The notes beneath the pieces are model-generated. The model saw nothing but the letters and a program-made list of their open reading frames with translations. It was not told the origin of the DNA and searched no databases. A stretch of DNA of 64,000 bases from Odobenus rosmarus divergens. Taxonomy: Eukaryota > Chordata > Mammalia > Carnivora > Odobenidae. The DNA is taken from NCBI RefSeq assembly GCF_000321225.1, contig NW_004450565.1:1993165-2057164 (forward strand). The letters are read 5' to 3'. Shown here piece after piece: positions 11,151 through 23,799 of this stretch. Numbering within the stretch: position 1 is the first letter of the stretch; each line of letters begins with the position of its first letter. The position numbers and the translations under genes were made by a program.

Positions 11151-14100
11151 TTTTGTTTTTAAAGAAATACAGTAATTAACTACAGAACCTGCTTGTTTTA
11201 GATTCTGTGGCTCCCCTCATCAAGTTAGAACTTAAAAATCAGTGTGTGTAACCCTAACAAAATAGCTATAGGTTATTTTTTATCTACCGTGTTACATTAA
11301 AGGCCCACAAAAAGATATAAAGAACAATACAATACCCACCTCCCCGGTTAAGAAAAAAAATCTTATCATCATAGTCAAATCCCCTTTGTGAACTATGTCT
11401 GAACACAGACACTTCAGAGGGGTGCGAGCCAACACCTCCATCTGTCACATGACATGCACTTCTAGATGCCTTCACAGCACATGTGCAGAGCCCGGCAACT
11501 CCATCATCCATGTCTATATCAGTGGCAGCATACCGTACATAATCTTCCACAGTGGGGGGAGATATGTGTCTACACTGACTTGTATAGTAATAATGTATTT
11601 TCCCTGATGCATCCCAACATTAACTGATCACAATCTATTTACCTATTCTACATGGTAACTTCCCAGCACATGCTATTTCAAACACAGATGCTATGACGTT
11701 TCTGCACAAGCGTCCTAGTGTTTATAAGCTAAAACTTTTTCTGGAGTATATATCAAAAGGGGATTACCTGTCCTTGGCATGAGCATATTAACCTCAACAG
11801 ATGCTGCCCACCGGCCTCCATCTCCCTCCCACCAGCAGAGTGGACAGGTGTAATCTTTCTCTGGCCTCACATCTCTCCAAAGCTCATAACTGTTAGATAC
11901 TGATTTTTTCCAGTGAAATAGAATGAAAAGTTTTTTTCATTATGGTTATAATTTGCATTACAATTGAACTCAAGAATCTTTTCCATACTTATGAAGCTTG
12001 CCAGTGTTTCCTTTGTGAACTGCCTCATTATCTCTTTTGCCCATATGTGTATTAGATTATTTGCCTTTTTCTTAATGAGAATGCCAAATACAGATTTTTC
12101 ATTTTTTAAAAAATGTACATAAAATGATCAAAGTAGATAGCTTGAAACCCTAAAAATACCGTTCAGAAGAATCAAGGTTAGATTCAAACCACCACCCATC
12201 AATTGACAACTTCGTACTAGACCAATTCACTGGGTGTTAAACATTTTGTGGCTGAAAGCCCTACCGCCTGAAAAATAGTAATAATATAAATAATAATATA
12301 AAATAACAATAATACTTTGGGAAGTAGTTCCCAAACTCCGAACGTTAGAGACACTTCAGAAGCTTGGACATGATCTGTGTTAATATCTGGAAATGCTGCT
12401 GACTCTAAGGAATTTGAACATAATCTAAGATTCGTCCTCAAAATGTACTTCCCTCTTCAAAATATTTAACTATTAACCAACATCCTAGAAATATAACTGT
12501 CCTTAATAATAACTTTCTTACTACCTAGAATTAATAAAGCTTTGATTGGAAATGACTAAGAAAACCCAATCATGTTTGGAGACTTCTTTTCAACTGGAAT
12601 TAAGCTGTTCCTTATGTGAAGGTTTCAGGCCACCCAAATGCATGGTAACACTCTGTATGACTTTTAACAACAAATAAGATATAACCATAACCCAGAAAGT
12701 GAATGTCTGTATCTCACATGCTCATTTAGCATCATTTGCTGAGCACTTTCTGTGTATTAGGTCTTGGGAAAACAGAGCCAAAGCAGAGTCTATGTCATCC
12801 AGAAGTTTACAGCACATGGAGGAGAGAAAGGAGAGCACCCACTGAATGCACTTTTAGACTTCACTCTCCCAAGCTCAGTGTCCTCAGGGTAGTTCTAAGG
12901 CACTGCCACAAAGACATTTTGTGGAAATGGTTCTAGAATCACCTTTATAAAATACAGTCTGAGTTCTGACTATCCCAGACAAGTTTTCTCTTCTTTGGAA
13001 ACTGGGATTCTGTGGGAAAAATCAGCCCGCTGGTCCTTATGATGGTGAATCATCACTCAAGGAGGCTCAGCTCTGCAAATATAGCTACAACCACTCAGAG
13101 CTACATCTGTTCAAAGATATAATAATGCTAGCTTGGTTATAAAATATGAACTGGTTTCCCTGCAGAGCTCACAAGCTCGTTCTGCAGCAGAGGCCCTGGG
13201 AAATTTCACCTGCAGGACTTCTCACTGACTGAACCATGCTGATGACCACTGGGAAGTCACTGAGTGGAGGCATAAACCAACAAACAACTTCTTCAAGTAG
13301 CACATCCAAGGACACCCCCACTCCAGGGGCATTTCTGTAATCTTCCACCCCTATGTGCCCAGGCAAGAAACACCTTTGCAGAGTTGCTGTCCTCTCCAGC
13401 CTTCCCTGACCATACACACCATATACTCCCTGGGCCCTGAACAGGGAAATGTGCCATGTCAATAACCTATGGTCGGTACAGAGTAAACACATTCCCTTCA
13501 CAGAACGTGCATCTCATCCCCAAGTCTGGGAATGGTGTTATGCTGAGAACCAGTGGTCTTCATTCAGGAATGTGGATAAACCCTCCCTGGCAACCTCCAA
13601 TACCTCGCCCTGCCTGAGGTCTCCTCTCTCCAGCTGGGAAGCCACCTCCAACCCTGGGCGTCCAACAAACCCATCTAATGACATCTCCAACAGGTCTGAC
13701 CCTAAGTAGCAGCTGGAACAAGATGCTAAAAGGCCTCTCCATGGTCTGTTCAATAAGGTTGGTAAAATCATAGTGAAGGATAGGCAATGAGAAACAATTA
13801 ATGAGAAAATTAAATACAAAAGAAATAGTGGGTACTTAGGCCGGGAGTTGACCTCATTCCTGAAATCCAGATCTCCCACATAAAACAAAAATTGTGTTTG
13901 TCCAGCTCTTGAGTGTCAAGGACAAAGGCAACGCCAGTGTCTGGAGAGATGAGACACCACCAAGAGAGGCTCAGGGTCCAAACCAGGTTCAGTGCCAGTA
14001 TGACGCACAGTGGCCCTCTGCAACCCCAAGGTCAGGGTGCAACCCCAGATGCTGTGTGCATGCCTGGGCGACCTGTGGCTGGAGGACAAGGACGGATGCC

Positions 14101-15899
14101 AGTGGTGGCAGGGGAGCTCCTGACACAGCATGCCTGACTGCTGGGGGAGAACGAGAAGTGCGTGGAGAACAGGTGGACAGGGGCCTGCCACCACCTGGTG
14201 GCACTGAACTCCCCAGTCTTGGCGGACAGAGCCTGGTCTAGGGCCGGCCCAGGCTGCACGCTGGCACCTAAGAGGCTGTGGTCAATGTGAGAACTACCCA
14301 CAAAGAGCACAGCAGCCCTGGCTGGTGCGGCAGGAAGGTGCTCCCCTTGGAGGCCTGGAGGCCAAGGCTTAGGAGATACGCCACTGCCGCAGACAGCAGT
14401 CCTGCCATCCAGCACAAAGCCCCTCAAGAGGCCGAGCGTCAGCAGGTGCATGTGGCCGCCAGATATCAGAAGTTTCTAAATTTGGAGAATCTTCCCCCAA
14501 AACAAGCAGATAAATCAGGGCAAGTGGGAAATTATACAGCCCAAAAGGACAGGACACCGAAAGAACTCACTGAGGCCGAATCACAAGAATGTCCCACTTG
14601 TTACGCTGTGGGTATGTGTCACCGAAGAGATGGCCCTGGGTCCCAGAGTAAAATCAAGTCTATTCCAAGGCCACCGGCCCACAGGGACTTCAAGAGGAAG
14701 CAAAAGGAACAGGGCACCATGAGCCACCCTTGATCCTGGGAAATGTGTCTTGTCATGTCATGTCATGGTAAACCCAAGGCCACCCAAACTCGAGCAGAGC
14801 AGACAGATGGGCCCTGATTAAGCTTGTCAAAGCACAACTGGGAGGAAAAGGGCTGAAGAGGAGCCAGTAGAGAGGGGGAATTTGAAAATGCTGAAGCAAG
14901 AGATGACAACTAACTGAGCAAAACCCCAGAGGGCAGCTAATCAAAACCAGAGGTGGCAGGACCACTCACCCAAGAACCCCAGAGGCCACAGATTCCTCTG
15001 ACATGTGAGAGAAGAAAGTGAGGGGGGCTGGGTACCAATGAGGCAGCTGCGATGAGTAAGCTCACACCCACACCAATTCTCCCTGGGGAGCAGGAAGGAA
15101 AGCCTCTGCTGGGAGCCCATCTGCAGAGGACTGAGGAACAGCAAAATGGCCAAGGTCACAGAATCTGAAGTCTGACCTAGCCACTGTGAAGACCAGAGTG
15201 GAGACTGATGAGGACACAGACAGGGGTCCGACAGGAGCTCCGGACCAGGAGAGGGTGAGATGGTGTGGCTGCACCGGGAACCTTCTTGTCCAGCATCACT
15301 GTGCAGCCCAGGCTGCAGGAAAGGAGGCCAACGGCTGGTCCAAGGCTGCAGCGTCGGCAAACGGTGGCGAGGGACCTGAGGCTGCTGACGGATGTGCTCC
15401 ATAATGGGATCCCGGTACGCTAGATGCAAGGGGAGGCTGGGAAAGGTGGTGGGGTGGTCAGGAGGGAAGAGGAGTGGTGAGGAGCAGGCGCTCTCAGCAG
15501 GGCTAGGGGAGCGATGAGCAGAGGAGAAGGAATAGAGACAGTACAGACCTAAGCGCTGCAGTGGGGTCTGCCATTTCAGAGGCTGAACAAAGGCCAGACT
15601 GTGGCCACAAGACTGGATTATTCACAGTGTAGAGAACCAACTATCTCTGGAGCTGAGAAAGGCAAGCAACCCTGACATCAGAGTATTGAAAGAATCATCC
15701 ACATACATGATCAAGTCATTCAAGACAGCAGGGAATGGCGGACAGAGGAAGCCACGACCCCAGCGCTTGCTGAATGGACAAGGGGAAGCAAGGGTGGACA
15801 GGGAGATCCTGGCTGCTTGAATTCTGAAGAAGGAAAAGGTTTTATATGAAGTGGAAAAGAAATGGCTTTTTTTAAATGGACTTTAAAAATGAAAGCCAG
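11151..15899. other. Intron 6 segment of 4.7 kb without recognised features
   Basis: No exon, SINE or clear L1 is seen. AT-rich to about 13.1 kb with a (TAA)-rich patch near 12280-12310; GC-richer from 13.1 to 15.6 kb. Open frames of 110-160 codons occur on both strands in the GC-rich part. They overlap one another and show no domain, so I treat them as chance. Confidence 0.5.
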
Positions 15900-16062
15900 G
15901 GGGCGCCTGGGTGGCTCAGTTGGTGAAGCATCTGCCTTCGGCTCAGGTCATGATCTCAGGGTCCTGAGATGGAGTCCCGATTGGGCTCCCTGCTCAGCAG
16001 GGAGTCTGCCCCGCCCCCCACTCATGTGCTCTAATAAATAAATAAAATCTTAAAAAAAAAAA
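15900..16062 (+). mobile_element. CanSINE
   Basis: Complete head, shortened CT body and 'aataaataaataaaatctt' tail. The flanks 'aatgaaagccagg' (about 15888) and 'aatgaaagctagg' (about 16063) are a near-perfect duplication. Confidence 0.93.
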
Positions 16063-17609
16063 AATGAAAGCTAGGACTTACAGTTTCCAGTTCTGCACGT
16101 TCAGGAGCTGGAGGCCACCATGCCATCCTAACAATAAGTAAAAAGCTCAACACACTGAAAAATCAACAACTCCTCTTAGATCCCAAGGACTGGGGAGGAC
16201 ACAGGGCAAACTGTTACCCCCAAGATGAGAGACAGACAGGTGAGTATGGGGGGGGTCACAGCTTACTGGAGCACAGGGTCATGAGCAGAAGCCACTGCAG
16301 GAACATAAGCAGGGGCAGGAAACCTGAGCTGACATCGTGAACCTCCAGACGCTCAGCGTAGACAAGTGTGAGAATTAACACGTCCAAAGGGACTCAGTCA
16401 TGGAGGCCTCCACGATAGTGTGACACGTACCTCCAGGAGCCCAATCAGGCTTCCAGAGCAGGCACAGTGGAAAAGCACCCACTGTGACACATACCCAGGC
16501 ACTCTGTTCTTCCCAACAAGGCCTGCCCTCAGGGGAACCAGTCGACCAGAGCCCAACTGACCCAGGGAAAGGGAATAACCAACACCAGCCCACTCCAGCC
16601 ATCCTCTTCCACTTAAGGGGGGCAGGGGGAAGAAAAACCTGAGAAACACTTGTGAAGTTCCGAGTCCAGAGGCACAGGCTCACTGGAAGCATGAGCCCTG
16701 ATCACAGGACTACAGAATGCATCCCTCCCTCCCAACACCTCACCACCACAGTACTAAAGGTTATTTACAGCACTTCCTTCCCAGGACATCATGTCTGGCT
16801 ATCAAGAAAAAAAAAAATCACAAGGCAAAAGGCTAAAAGAACACATTTGCAGACAGAGCACACAAGAGAACCAGACATGGCCGACATGTTGGAATTATCA
16901 GGCCGGGAATTCAGAACAACTCTGACTAATATGCCAGAGGCTCTGATGGATAAAGCAGACAACGAGCAAGAACAGATGGGCAAACGTAGACAGAGAGACG
17001 GAAATCCTAAGAAAGCACCAGAAAAAAACAGTAGAGACAAAAACACTGTAACAGAAATGAAGAATGCCTTTGATGGGCTTCTTAGTGGACTGGACATGGC
17101 TGAGAAAGCATCTCTGAGCTGGAGGATATATCAACAGAAACCTGCAAAACTGCAACACAAAGGGAACAAAGACCAAAAACCAGAGCAGAACACCCAAGGA
17201 CTGTGGGATGACATGGAAGGTATGACCTCTGTGAGGTGGGAACAGCAAAGGAGAAGCGAGAGAGAAAGCAGAAGACGTACCTGAAGCAATAATGACTGAG
17301 AATCCCCTAAACTACCGTCAGACACCAAACCACCACCCCAGGAGGCTCAGAGAACACCAAGCAGCGTAAGTGCAAAAATCAACTACACCTGCGCACATCA
17401 TTTCCAAACTGCAGAAAATCAGAGATAAAGAAAAAAATCCTGAACGAAGCCAAAGGAAAAAAACACCTACCTACACAGGACCACAGACAAGAATTACACC
17501 AGCTTCTCCTCAGAGAGGAGAGCAAAATATTTAAAGTGTCAAGAGGGAAAAAAAACAAAATGAAACAACTTAGACTTCTGCATCCAGTGAAATTATCCTT
17601 TAAAAAATA

Positions 17610-17808
17610 AAGGAGAAGGGTGCCTGGTGGCTCAGTCAGTTGAGCATCTGTCTTCAGCTCAGGTCATGGTCCCAGGGTCCTGGGATCAAGCCCCATATCA
17701 GGCTCCCTGCTCAGTGGGAAGCCTACTTCTCCCTCTGCCTGCAGCTCCCCCTGCTTGTTCTCTTTCTTTCTCTCACTGACAAATAAATAAAATCTTTAAA
17801 AAAAAAAT
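17610..17808 (+). mobile_element. CanSINE inside L1
   Basis: Head 'gtgcctggtggctcagtcag', CT body, 'aaataaataaaatcttt' tail. 'aaggagaa' flanks both ends. Confidence 0.92.
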
Positions 17809-18545
17809 GAAGGAGAAATGAAGACTTTCTTAGACAAAAATTGGAATTTGCTGCCGATAGACCTGCCTTGCAAGAAATGTTAAAAGCTCTTTAGAGAAAA
17901 GGAACGTAAGTCAGAACTTAAATCTAATTAAAAAAAGGAAGAGGTCTGAAGAAGGAGTAAGTGAAGGAAAAGTAAAAACTTGCTTTTCTTATTCTTACTT
18001 GATCAGCAGTTCATTCAAAATAACAGGCACGACGTCAGTCAATGATCACGACTTGCAGGTAAGGAAGTGCGTGGCAGCAGGGACCGAGGCACGGTGGGGG
18101 CGGGGGGGTAGGATTCAGGACCACCACGTGACCAGAAGACACTCCTACCACCTGGGAGCTGACACGCTGTTATCTGAAAGAAGTGGATTAGTTGTAAACA
18201 GACTGCAGGCTGGAGGGCAGCAACGAAAACCAGTGAAAAAGCAGTTTAGACGACACGCTACAAAAGGAGAGAGAAAGGAACCCTATAAAATGCTCAATTA
18301 AAACCATGCAAGGCAGAAAAAGAGGGGAAGACAAAAACAGGACAAAGACCAAGGGCAACAAACAGAGAAGAGTCACGGGTGTGGTCGACATTAGTCCAAC
18401 AGTATCAGTCATCACTGTGACCGTCAATGGTCCAAACGCACCTATGGAAAGACCGACTGTCAGAGTGGATCAAAGACACAGTTCAACTGTATGCAGTCTA
18501 CGAGAAACCCACTTTAAATATAAAGATAAGTATAGATTAAAAGTG

Positions 18546-18717
18546 GGGCACCTGGGTGGCTATGTCAGTTACGCATTCGACTCTTGGTTTCGGCTCAGGT
18601 CATGATCTCAGGGCTATGAGACCAAGCCCCACACTGGGCTCTGTGCTGGGCATAAAGCCTGCTTAAGATTCTCTCCCTCCCTCTGCCTCTCCCCCTTCTC
18701 CCCTTCTAAAAAAACAT
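18546..18717 (+). mobile_element. CanSINE inside L1
   Basis: Head 'ggcacctgggtggctatgtc', 'ggctcaggtcatgatctcag' block, CT-rich end without a long A tail. Confidence 0.9.
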
Positions 18718-19136
18718 AGAAGTAAGTGGATGGAGGAAAATATACCATTTTAACACCAACTGAAAGAAAGTAGGAGCAGCTATGTTAATTTCAGACACAG
18801 CAACTTTAGAACAAAGGAAGTTACCAGGGATAAAGAACGGTATTACATAATAAGAGGATCAATCCTTCAAGAAGATATAACAATCCTTAACATATATGCA
18901 CCTAACAACAGAGCATTAAACTATGTGAGGCAAAAGAATTGCAAACAGAAATAGATGAATCCACTATTATAATTAGAGACTTTAACACCCCTCAGACCAC
19001 AGCAGAATTCAACAGAAATCAGTAACAGAAAGATAACTGGAAAATCCCTAAGTACCTGGAGATTAAACAACATACTTCTAAATAACACATGGATCAAAGA
19101 AGAAGTCTCAAGAGAAATTTAAAAATATTTTGAACT

Positions 19137-19326
19137 GGGGTGCCTCGGTGGCTCAGTCATTAAGCGTCTGCCTTCAGCTCAGGTCATGATCCCAGGGTCT
19201 TGGGATTAAACCCACACCGGGCTCCCTGCTCCACGAGAAGCCTGCTTCTCCTTCTCCTTCTCCTGCTTGTGTTCCCTCTCTCGCTGTCCTCTCTCTGTCA
19301 AATAAATAAATAAAATCTTAAAAAAA
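19137..19326 (+). mobile_element. CanSINE inside L1 with duplication
   Basis: Head 'ggggtgcctcggtggctcag' to 'aataaataaataaaatctt'. The duplication aaatattttgaact is present at about 19122-19135 and 19327-19340. Confidence 0.94.
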
Positions 19327-20345
19327 AAATATTTTGAACTAAATGAAAATGGAAATACAACTTACCAAATTTGTGAGATGCAGCAAAAGCAGTGCTCAGA
19401 GGGAAATTTATAGTACTGGATACATGTTAGAAAAGAAGAAGGATCTAAAAATCAATCATCTAGGCTTCCACCTCAGGAAACCACAAAAAATAAAAACAAA
19501 TTAAGTCCATAATAAGCAGAAGAAACAAGTAAGAATTAAAGCAGAAATCAATGAAATTGAATACAGAAACCAGTAGGAAAAAAAAAAATCAAGAAAACCA
19601 AAAGCTGTTTCTTTGAAAAGAACTTGACAGAGGATACATATTACTAACATCAGAAACGGAAAAAAGGGACATCACTACAAATCCCATGGAAATTGAAAGG
19701 ATAATAACCAATACTAGGAATAACTCAATGTCCACAAATTGGATAACCTGGGTGAAATGGACCTGTTCCTTGAAAGACACAATCTGTCAAAACTCACACA
19801 AGAAACAGATTATCTGTATAGGCCTTTATCTATTAAAGAAATTGAGTCAATAATTAATAAGCTTCCAAAACAGAAAACACCAGGCCCAGATGGGTTCACT
19901 GGTGAATTCTACCAAATATTTACGGAAGAAATTATACTAATTCTCTACAATCTCTTTAAGAGGACAGAAGCAGAGAATATTTCCTAACTCATTCTATGAG
20001 AACAGCATTACCCAAATACCAAAACCAGATAAAGACAAGAAAACTATAGACCAATACCTCTCATGAACACAGATGCAAAAATCCTCAACAAAATATTAGC
20101 AAATTGAATCCAAAAATGCGTAAACAGAATTATACACCGTGACTAAGTGGCATTTATCCTAGGTATGCAAGGCTGGTTCAGTATTTGAAAACCAATTAAT
20201 GTAATCCACCACATCAATAGACTAAAAAAGAAAAATCACAAAATCATATCAATAGATGCAGAAAAAGCATTTGACAAAATCCAACATCCATTCATGATAA
20301 AAACTCTCAGTAAACTAGGAATAGTTTACTGGACAAACTTGGCAA

Positions 20346-20440
20346 ACTGGTTTCGGCTCAGGTCATGATTTCAGGTCATGATCTCAGGGTTGAGAGACCG
20401 AGCCCTGCATTGGCCTCCTTGCCGGGCATGGAGTCTGCCA
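20346..20440 (+). mobile_element. Truncated CanSINE, middle part only
   Basis: Begins at 'actggtttcggctcaggtca', lacking the tRNA-like head, with an internal repeat of 'ggtcatgat'. It runs into an AGGAC repeat instead of the normal CT body and tail. Confidence 0.75.
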
Positions 20441-20442
20441 TG

Positions 20443-20486
20443 GAGAGGACAGGAGAAGACAGGAAAGGACAGGACAGGACAGGACA
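20443..20486 (+). repeat. (AGGAC)n-like simple repeat
   Basis: Runs of 'aggac' with variants (aggagaagac, aggaaaggac) follow the truncated SINE directly. Confidence 0.85.
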
Positions 20487-20498
20487 AAAGATAGATTG

Positions 20499-20700
20499 GG
20501 GCACCTGGGTGGCTCAGCTGGCTAAGCCTCCAACTTAGTTTCGGCTCAAGTCATGATCTCAGGGTCATGAGACTGAGTCCTGCGTGGAGCTCAGCTCAGC
20601 AGACAGTCTGCTTCTTTCCCTCTCCCTCTCCCTCTGCCCTTCCCCCTGCTCACACACACACATGCATGCGCTCTCTCAAATAAATCTTTTTTTAAAAAAG
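20499..20700 (+). mobile_element. CanSINE inside L1
   Basis: Head 'ggggcacctgggtggctcag' at about 20497, CT body with a short CA run and 'tcaaataaatctttttttaa' end. Confidence 0.92.
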
Positions 20701-21069
20701 GTATACAGATTGGGAAGAAAGAAATAAAACTGTCTTTGTCCACAGATGACATAATCATCTACGTAGAAAATCTAAAAGAATCAACCAAAAAAACCTCCTA
20801 GAACTAATAAGATTACAGCAAGTTTTCAGGATGCCAGTATCCATACAAAAGTCAACTGCTTTCCTATATACCAACAATGTACAAGTAGAATTTGAGATTA
20901 AAAATGCAGTACCATTCACATTAGCAAGCCCTAAAAATTCAATACTCAAGTATATATCTAACAAGATATGTATAAGATCTGTATGAAGAAAACTACAAAA
21001 CTCTGATGAACCAAAGAACTAAATAAATGGAAGACAGAAAGACAGACAAGAAAGGAAAAAAAAGAAAGG

Positions 21070-21113
21070 AAGGGGAGGGGAGGGGAGGGGAGGGGAGGGA
21101 AGGGAAGGGAAGG
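21070..21113 (+). repeat. (GGGGA)n simple repeat
   Basis: Tandem 'aggggaggggagggg' units grade into aaggga units just before the next SINE. Confidence 0.9.
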
Positions 21114-21130
21114 GAGAAAGATAGATAGAC

Positions 21131-21328
21131 TGGGGCCCCTGGGTGGCACAGCTGGTTCAGCGTTCAACTCTTGGGTTCAGCTCAGGTCATGATCTCAGGG
21201 TCGTGAAAGCCAGTCCTATATCAGGCTCTGAGCTCAGTGAGGAGTCTGCTGGAGTTTCTCTCTCCCTCTCCCTCTGCCCCTCCTCTCTCTCTCTCTCTCT
21301 CTCAAATAAATAAATCTTTAAAAAAAAG
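21131..21328 (+). mobile_element. CanSINE inside L1
   Basis: Head 'ggggcccctgggtggcacag', CT body with a long (CT)n, 'aaataaataaatcttt' tail. Confidence 0.92.
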
Positions 21329-22624
21329 AAAGAAAGATAGATTGATTCCACTTTCATGGATAGGAAGACTCAACATTGTCAAGATGTCAGCTCTTCCCAA
21401 CTTGATCTGTAGATGCAATGCAATCCCAATCAAAATCCCAGCAAGTTATTTTGTGGATATTAGCAAACTGATTCTAAGGTTATACGGAGAGGCAAAAGGC
21501 CCAAAATAGCCAACACAGCACTGAAGAAGAACAAAGCTATAGGACCAACACTACCTGACTTCAAGACTCACCATGAAGCTACAGTGATCAAAACAGTGGG
21601 GTACTGGTGACAGAAAAGACAAATAGACCAATGGAACAGAACAGAGCTCAGTAATAGACCCACACAAATATAGCTAACGGATCCTTGACAAAGAAACAAA
21701 GGCAACACAAGGGAGCAAAGAGAGTCTCTTCAACAAGAGTCTCTTCTGGCACTAGAACAACTGGATGTCCACACACACAAAAATGAATCTGGATACAAAT
21801 CTTACATGCTTCACAAAAATTACCTCAAAGTGAATCACAGACCCAAATGTAAAATGCAAAACTATAAAGCTCCCAGGGAATAACATAAGAGAACATCTAT
21901 GACCCATACAGTGATGCCTGCTGTAGACACAACACCAAGAGCTGTGAAAAAAATAATTGATAAGCTGGACTTCATTAAAATTAAAAACTTCTCTGAAAGA
22001 CCATGTCAGGAAACTAAGAAGACAAGCTACAGACTGAGAGAAAATATTTGCAAAAGACGTATCTGATAAAGGAATATTATCCAAAATATACAAAGAACTC
22101 TTAAAACTCAAAGCCATGAGAAGACACGGAGGGACTGTGAGTGCGGATCACTGAGTGACAGAGCCAGTCTGAGAAGGCAGCGTCCTGTGTGATTCCAGCA
22201 ACAGGACTCTCTGGCAAAGGCACAACCGCGGAGATGGTAAAGGGTCCGTGGTTGCAGGGGCGGGGGGAGGAAAGAGGAACAGGTAGAACACCAGATTTCT
22301 AGGGCAGTGAAAACACTCTGTATGTTATCGTACTGATGAATGTATGTCATAACACATTGGTCCAAACCAACCGAATGTACAGCACTAAGATTAAATTCAG
22401 GTATACTACGGTCTTTGGATAATTATGATATGTCAATATAGGTTCACTGTTGGCAAAAAAAAAAAAAAATACCATTCTGGTGAGTGATGTTGACAGTGGA
22501 AAAGACTATGCATGTGTGGGGGCAGAGGGTATATGGAAAATCTCTGTATCTTCCTCCAAATTTTGCTGTGAAACCAAAACTGCTCTAAAAAATTTAAGTC
22601 TTTTTTTTTTTAAATCCCTATCTC

Positions 22625-23139
22625 TGGGTCTGAGGCACCCAAACTGCTGAAAATGAGTAGCCTTTGATCATAGAGTTGAAAAGAAAAGCAAAATCCCCAG
22701 GAAAGAGGCAAGTTACAGTCCAGAGAGAGAGGCCAAAAAGAGAAGTTTACTCACAGTACAAGAAAGGTCCTTGTTCCAGAGGACTCCAGGTCAGGAGTGA
22801 GCAGTGACAAAAAACATGACCAAGCAGCATGCAAATCAGAAGGCGGCCAGAGATTATGAAGTGAGAAGAGCCGCTTCGGGACGGAGCATGCAGAGATCCC
22901 AAGTGGGGTTTGAGGCGAACAGTCCATACGTGGGCTTTGCTCCCTTGGCAGATGGAAAACTGCCAAGAAAGCAAGCAAACGTCTCTGAATGGAAGTCTGC
23001 CCATCTCCCACTGCAGGACAAGGGCTGGCTAAGATGCAAAGGCACAAAGCTCCATGTGCTGGAACCACAGAGACTAGAAGAGTCGCAGCCCCACACAAAG
23101 CCTTGCCTCAGAAGTGGAGCAGGGGGCTGACTGGCCCCA
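22625..23139. other. Intron 6 segment, nothing recognised
   Basis: About 500 bases between two L1 pieces; no signature that I can name. Confidence 0.4.
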
Positions 23140-23780
23140 TAAACAGTGACCTTGTACAGACCACAGATGCAAACAATGGTGTAGTATCCAGAACACATAA
23201 AAAAACAACAGAAAGTCGTGAAAAATACAACCCAACAGAAAAAAGGCAACAGACATGAACAGGTAATTCACAGGAAAAAAACCTGTTCTGAACCTGTGCA
23301 AAGAGTTTCAACCTCACTGGTAATACCCATCTCGACATAGGCAGACAGATGTAGAGAACACAAGCATTCTTTATAAGACAGTAACAAAGAATGAAGCATT
23401 GAGGAAGGTGTGGGAGACCCAGAACACTGTTGCCGTGTGGGTGAAGTGCAGGCTTTGGTCCCGTTTGGCAGCATCTTATCAACCTGAAAGTGTGCTTTCC
23501 TTCCTTCTCAAATACTGCACTTCAGGGACAGCTCCTAGAGAAGCGCTCACACAGGTGAGCAAGGAGGTATTTGCCACAGATGCTCACTACACCACTCCAC
23601 GTGAGGAGTAAAACCTGAAAATAACCTAGTGCCCGTCAGGGATAAAATGACCCAAATGTCACACCTTCTCTCATGCAAGATATGTAAAAGGAATTAACTA
23701 GATCCACAGAGTCACGTGTAAAAACATACACAAAACCACAAGTTAGACATTATGTTGTATTACATATTGCTCATGGACAT
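23140..23780 (+). mobile_element. Old L1, ORF2 C-terminal fragment
   Basis: Decayed L1 text, for example 'gtagtatccagaacacataa' at about 23181 and the 'aggaggtatttgccacagat' region at 23561. No 3' end is clear. Confidence 0.6.
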
Positions 23781-23799
23781 GTATTTGTTAGCACAAAAT

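Larger units (their letters stand above)
16075..22620 (+). mobile_element. Nearly full-length decayed L1 (L1MA-type)
   Basis: L1 parts follow in order. A 5' UTR-like stretch ends in 'ggacatcatgtctggctatc' (16784). ORF1-like coiled-coil coding follows (about 16880-17280, including NTVTEMKNAFDGLLSGLDMA). Next are an inter-ORF region, an endonuclease part (RDFNTP near 18978) and reverse transcriptase (LPKQKTPGPDGFTGEFYQIF near 19880). ORF2 C-terminus runs to about 22110, with an old L1MA/MB-type 3' UTR to 22600. Stops and frameshifts abound, so no functional protein is encoded. Seven SINEs and two simple repeats interrupt it, and the part just before the catalytic strand of the polymerase is missing. 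Confidence 0.85.

Noticed and set aside
13894..15429. Several overlapping open frames of 110-160 codons on both strands in GC-richer intron sequence
   Set aside because: They overlap on opposite strands and in different frames, lack any recognised domain and have no promoter or splice context; their length fits the higher GC content.
16652..17284. 210-codon open frame, the longest in the window
   Set aside because: It runs from L1 5' UTR into ORF1-like coiled-coil sequence, so it is an L1 remnant and not a host gene.
19739..19987. Open frame with clear reverse-transcriptase similarity
   Set aside because: Part of the decayed L1 ORF2, ending in stops and followed by a deletion; not an active polymerase.
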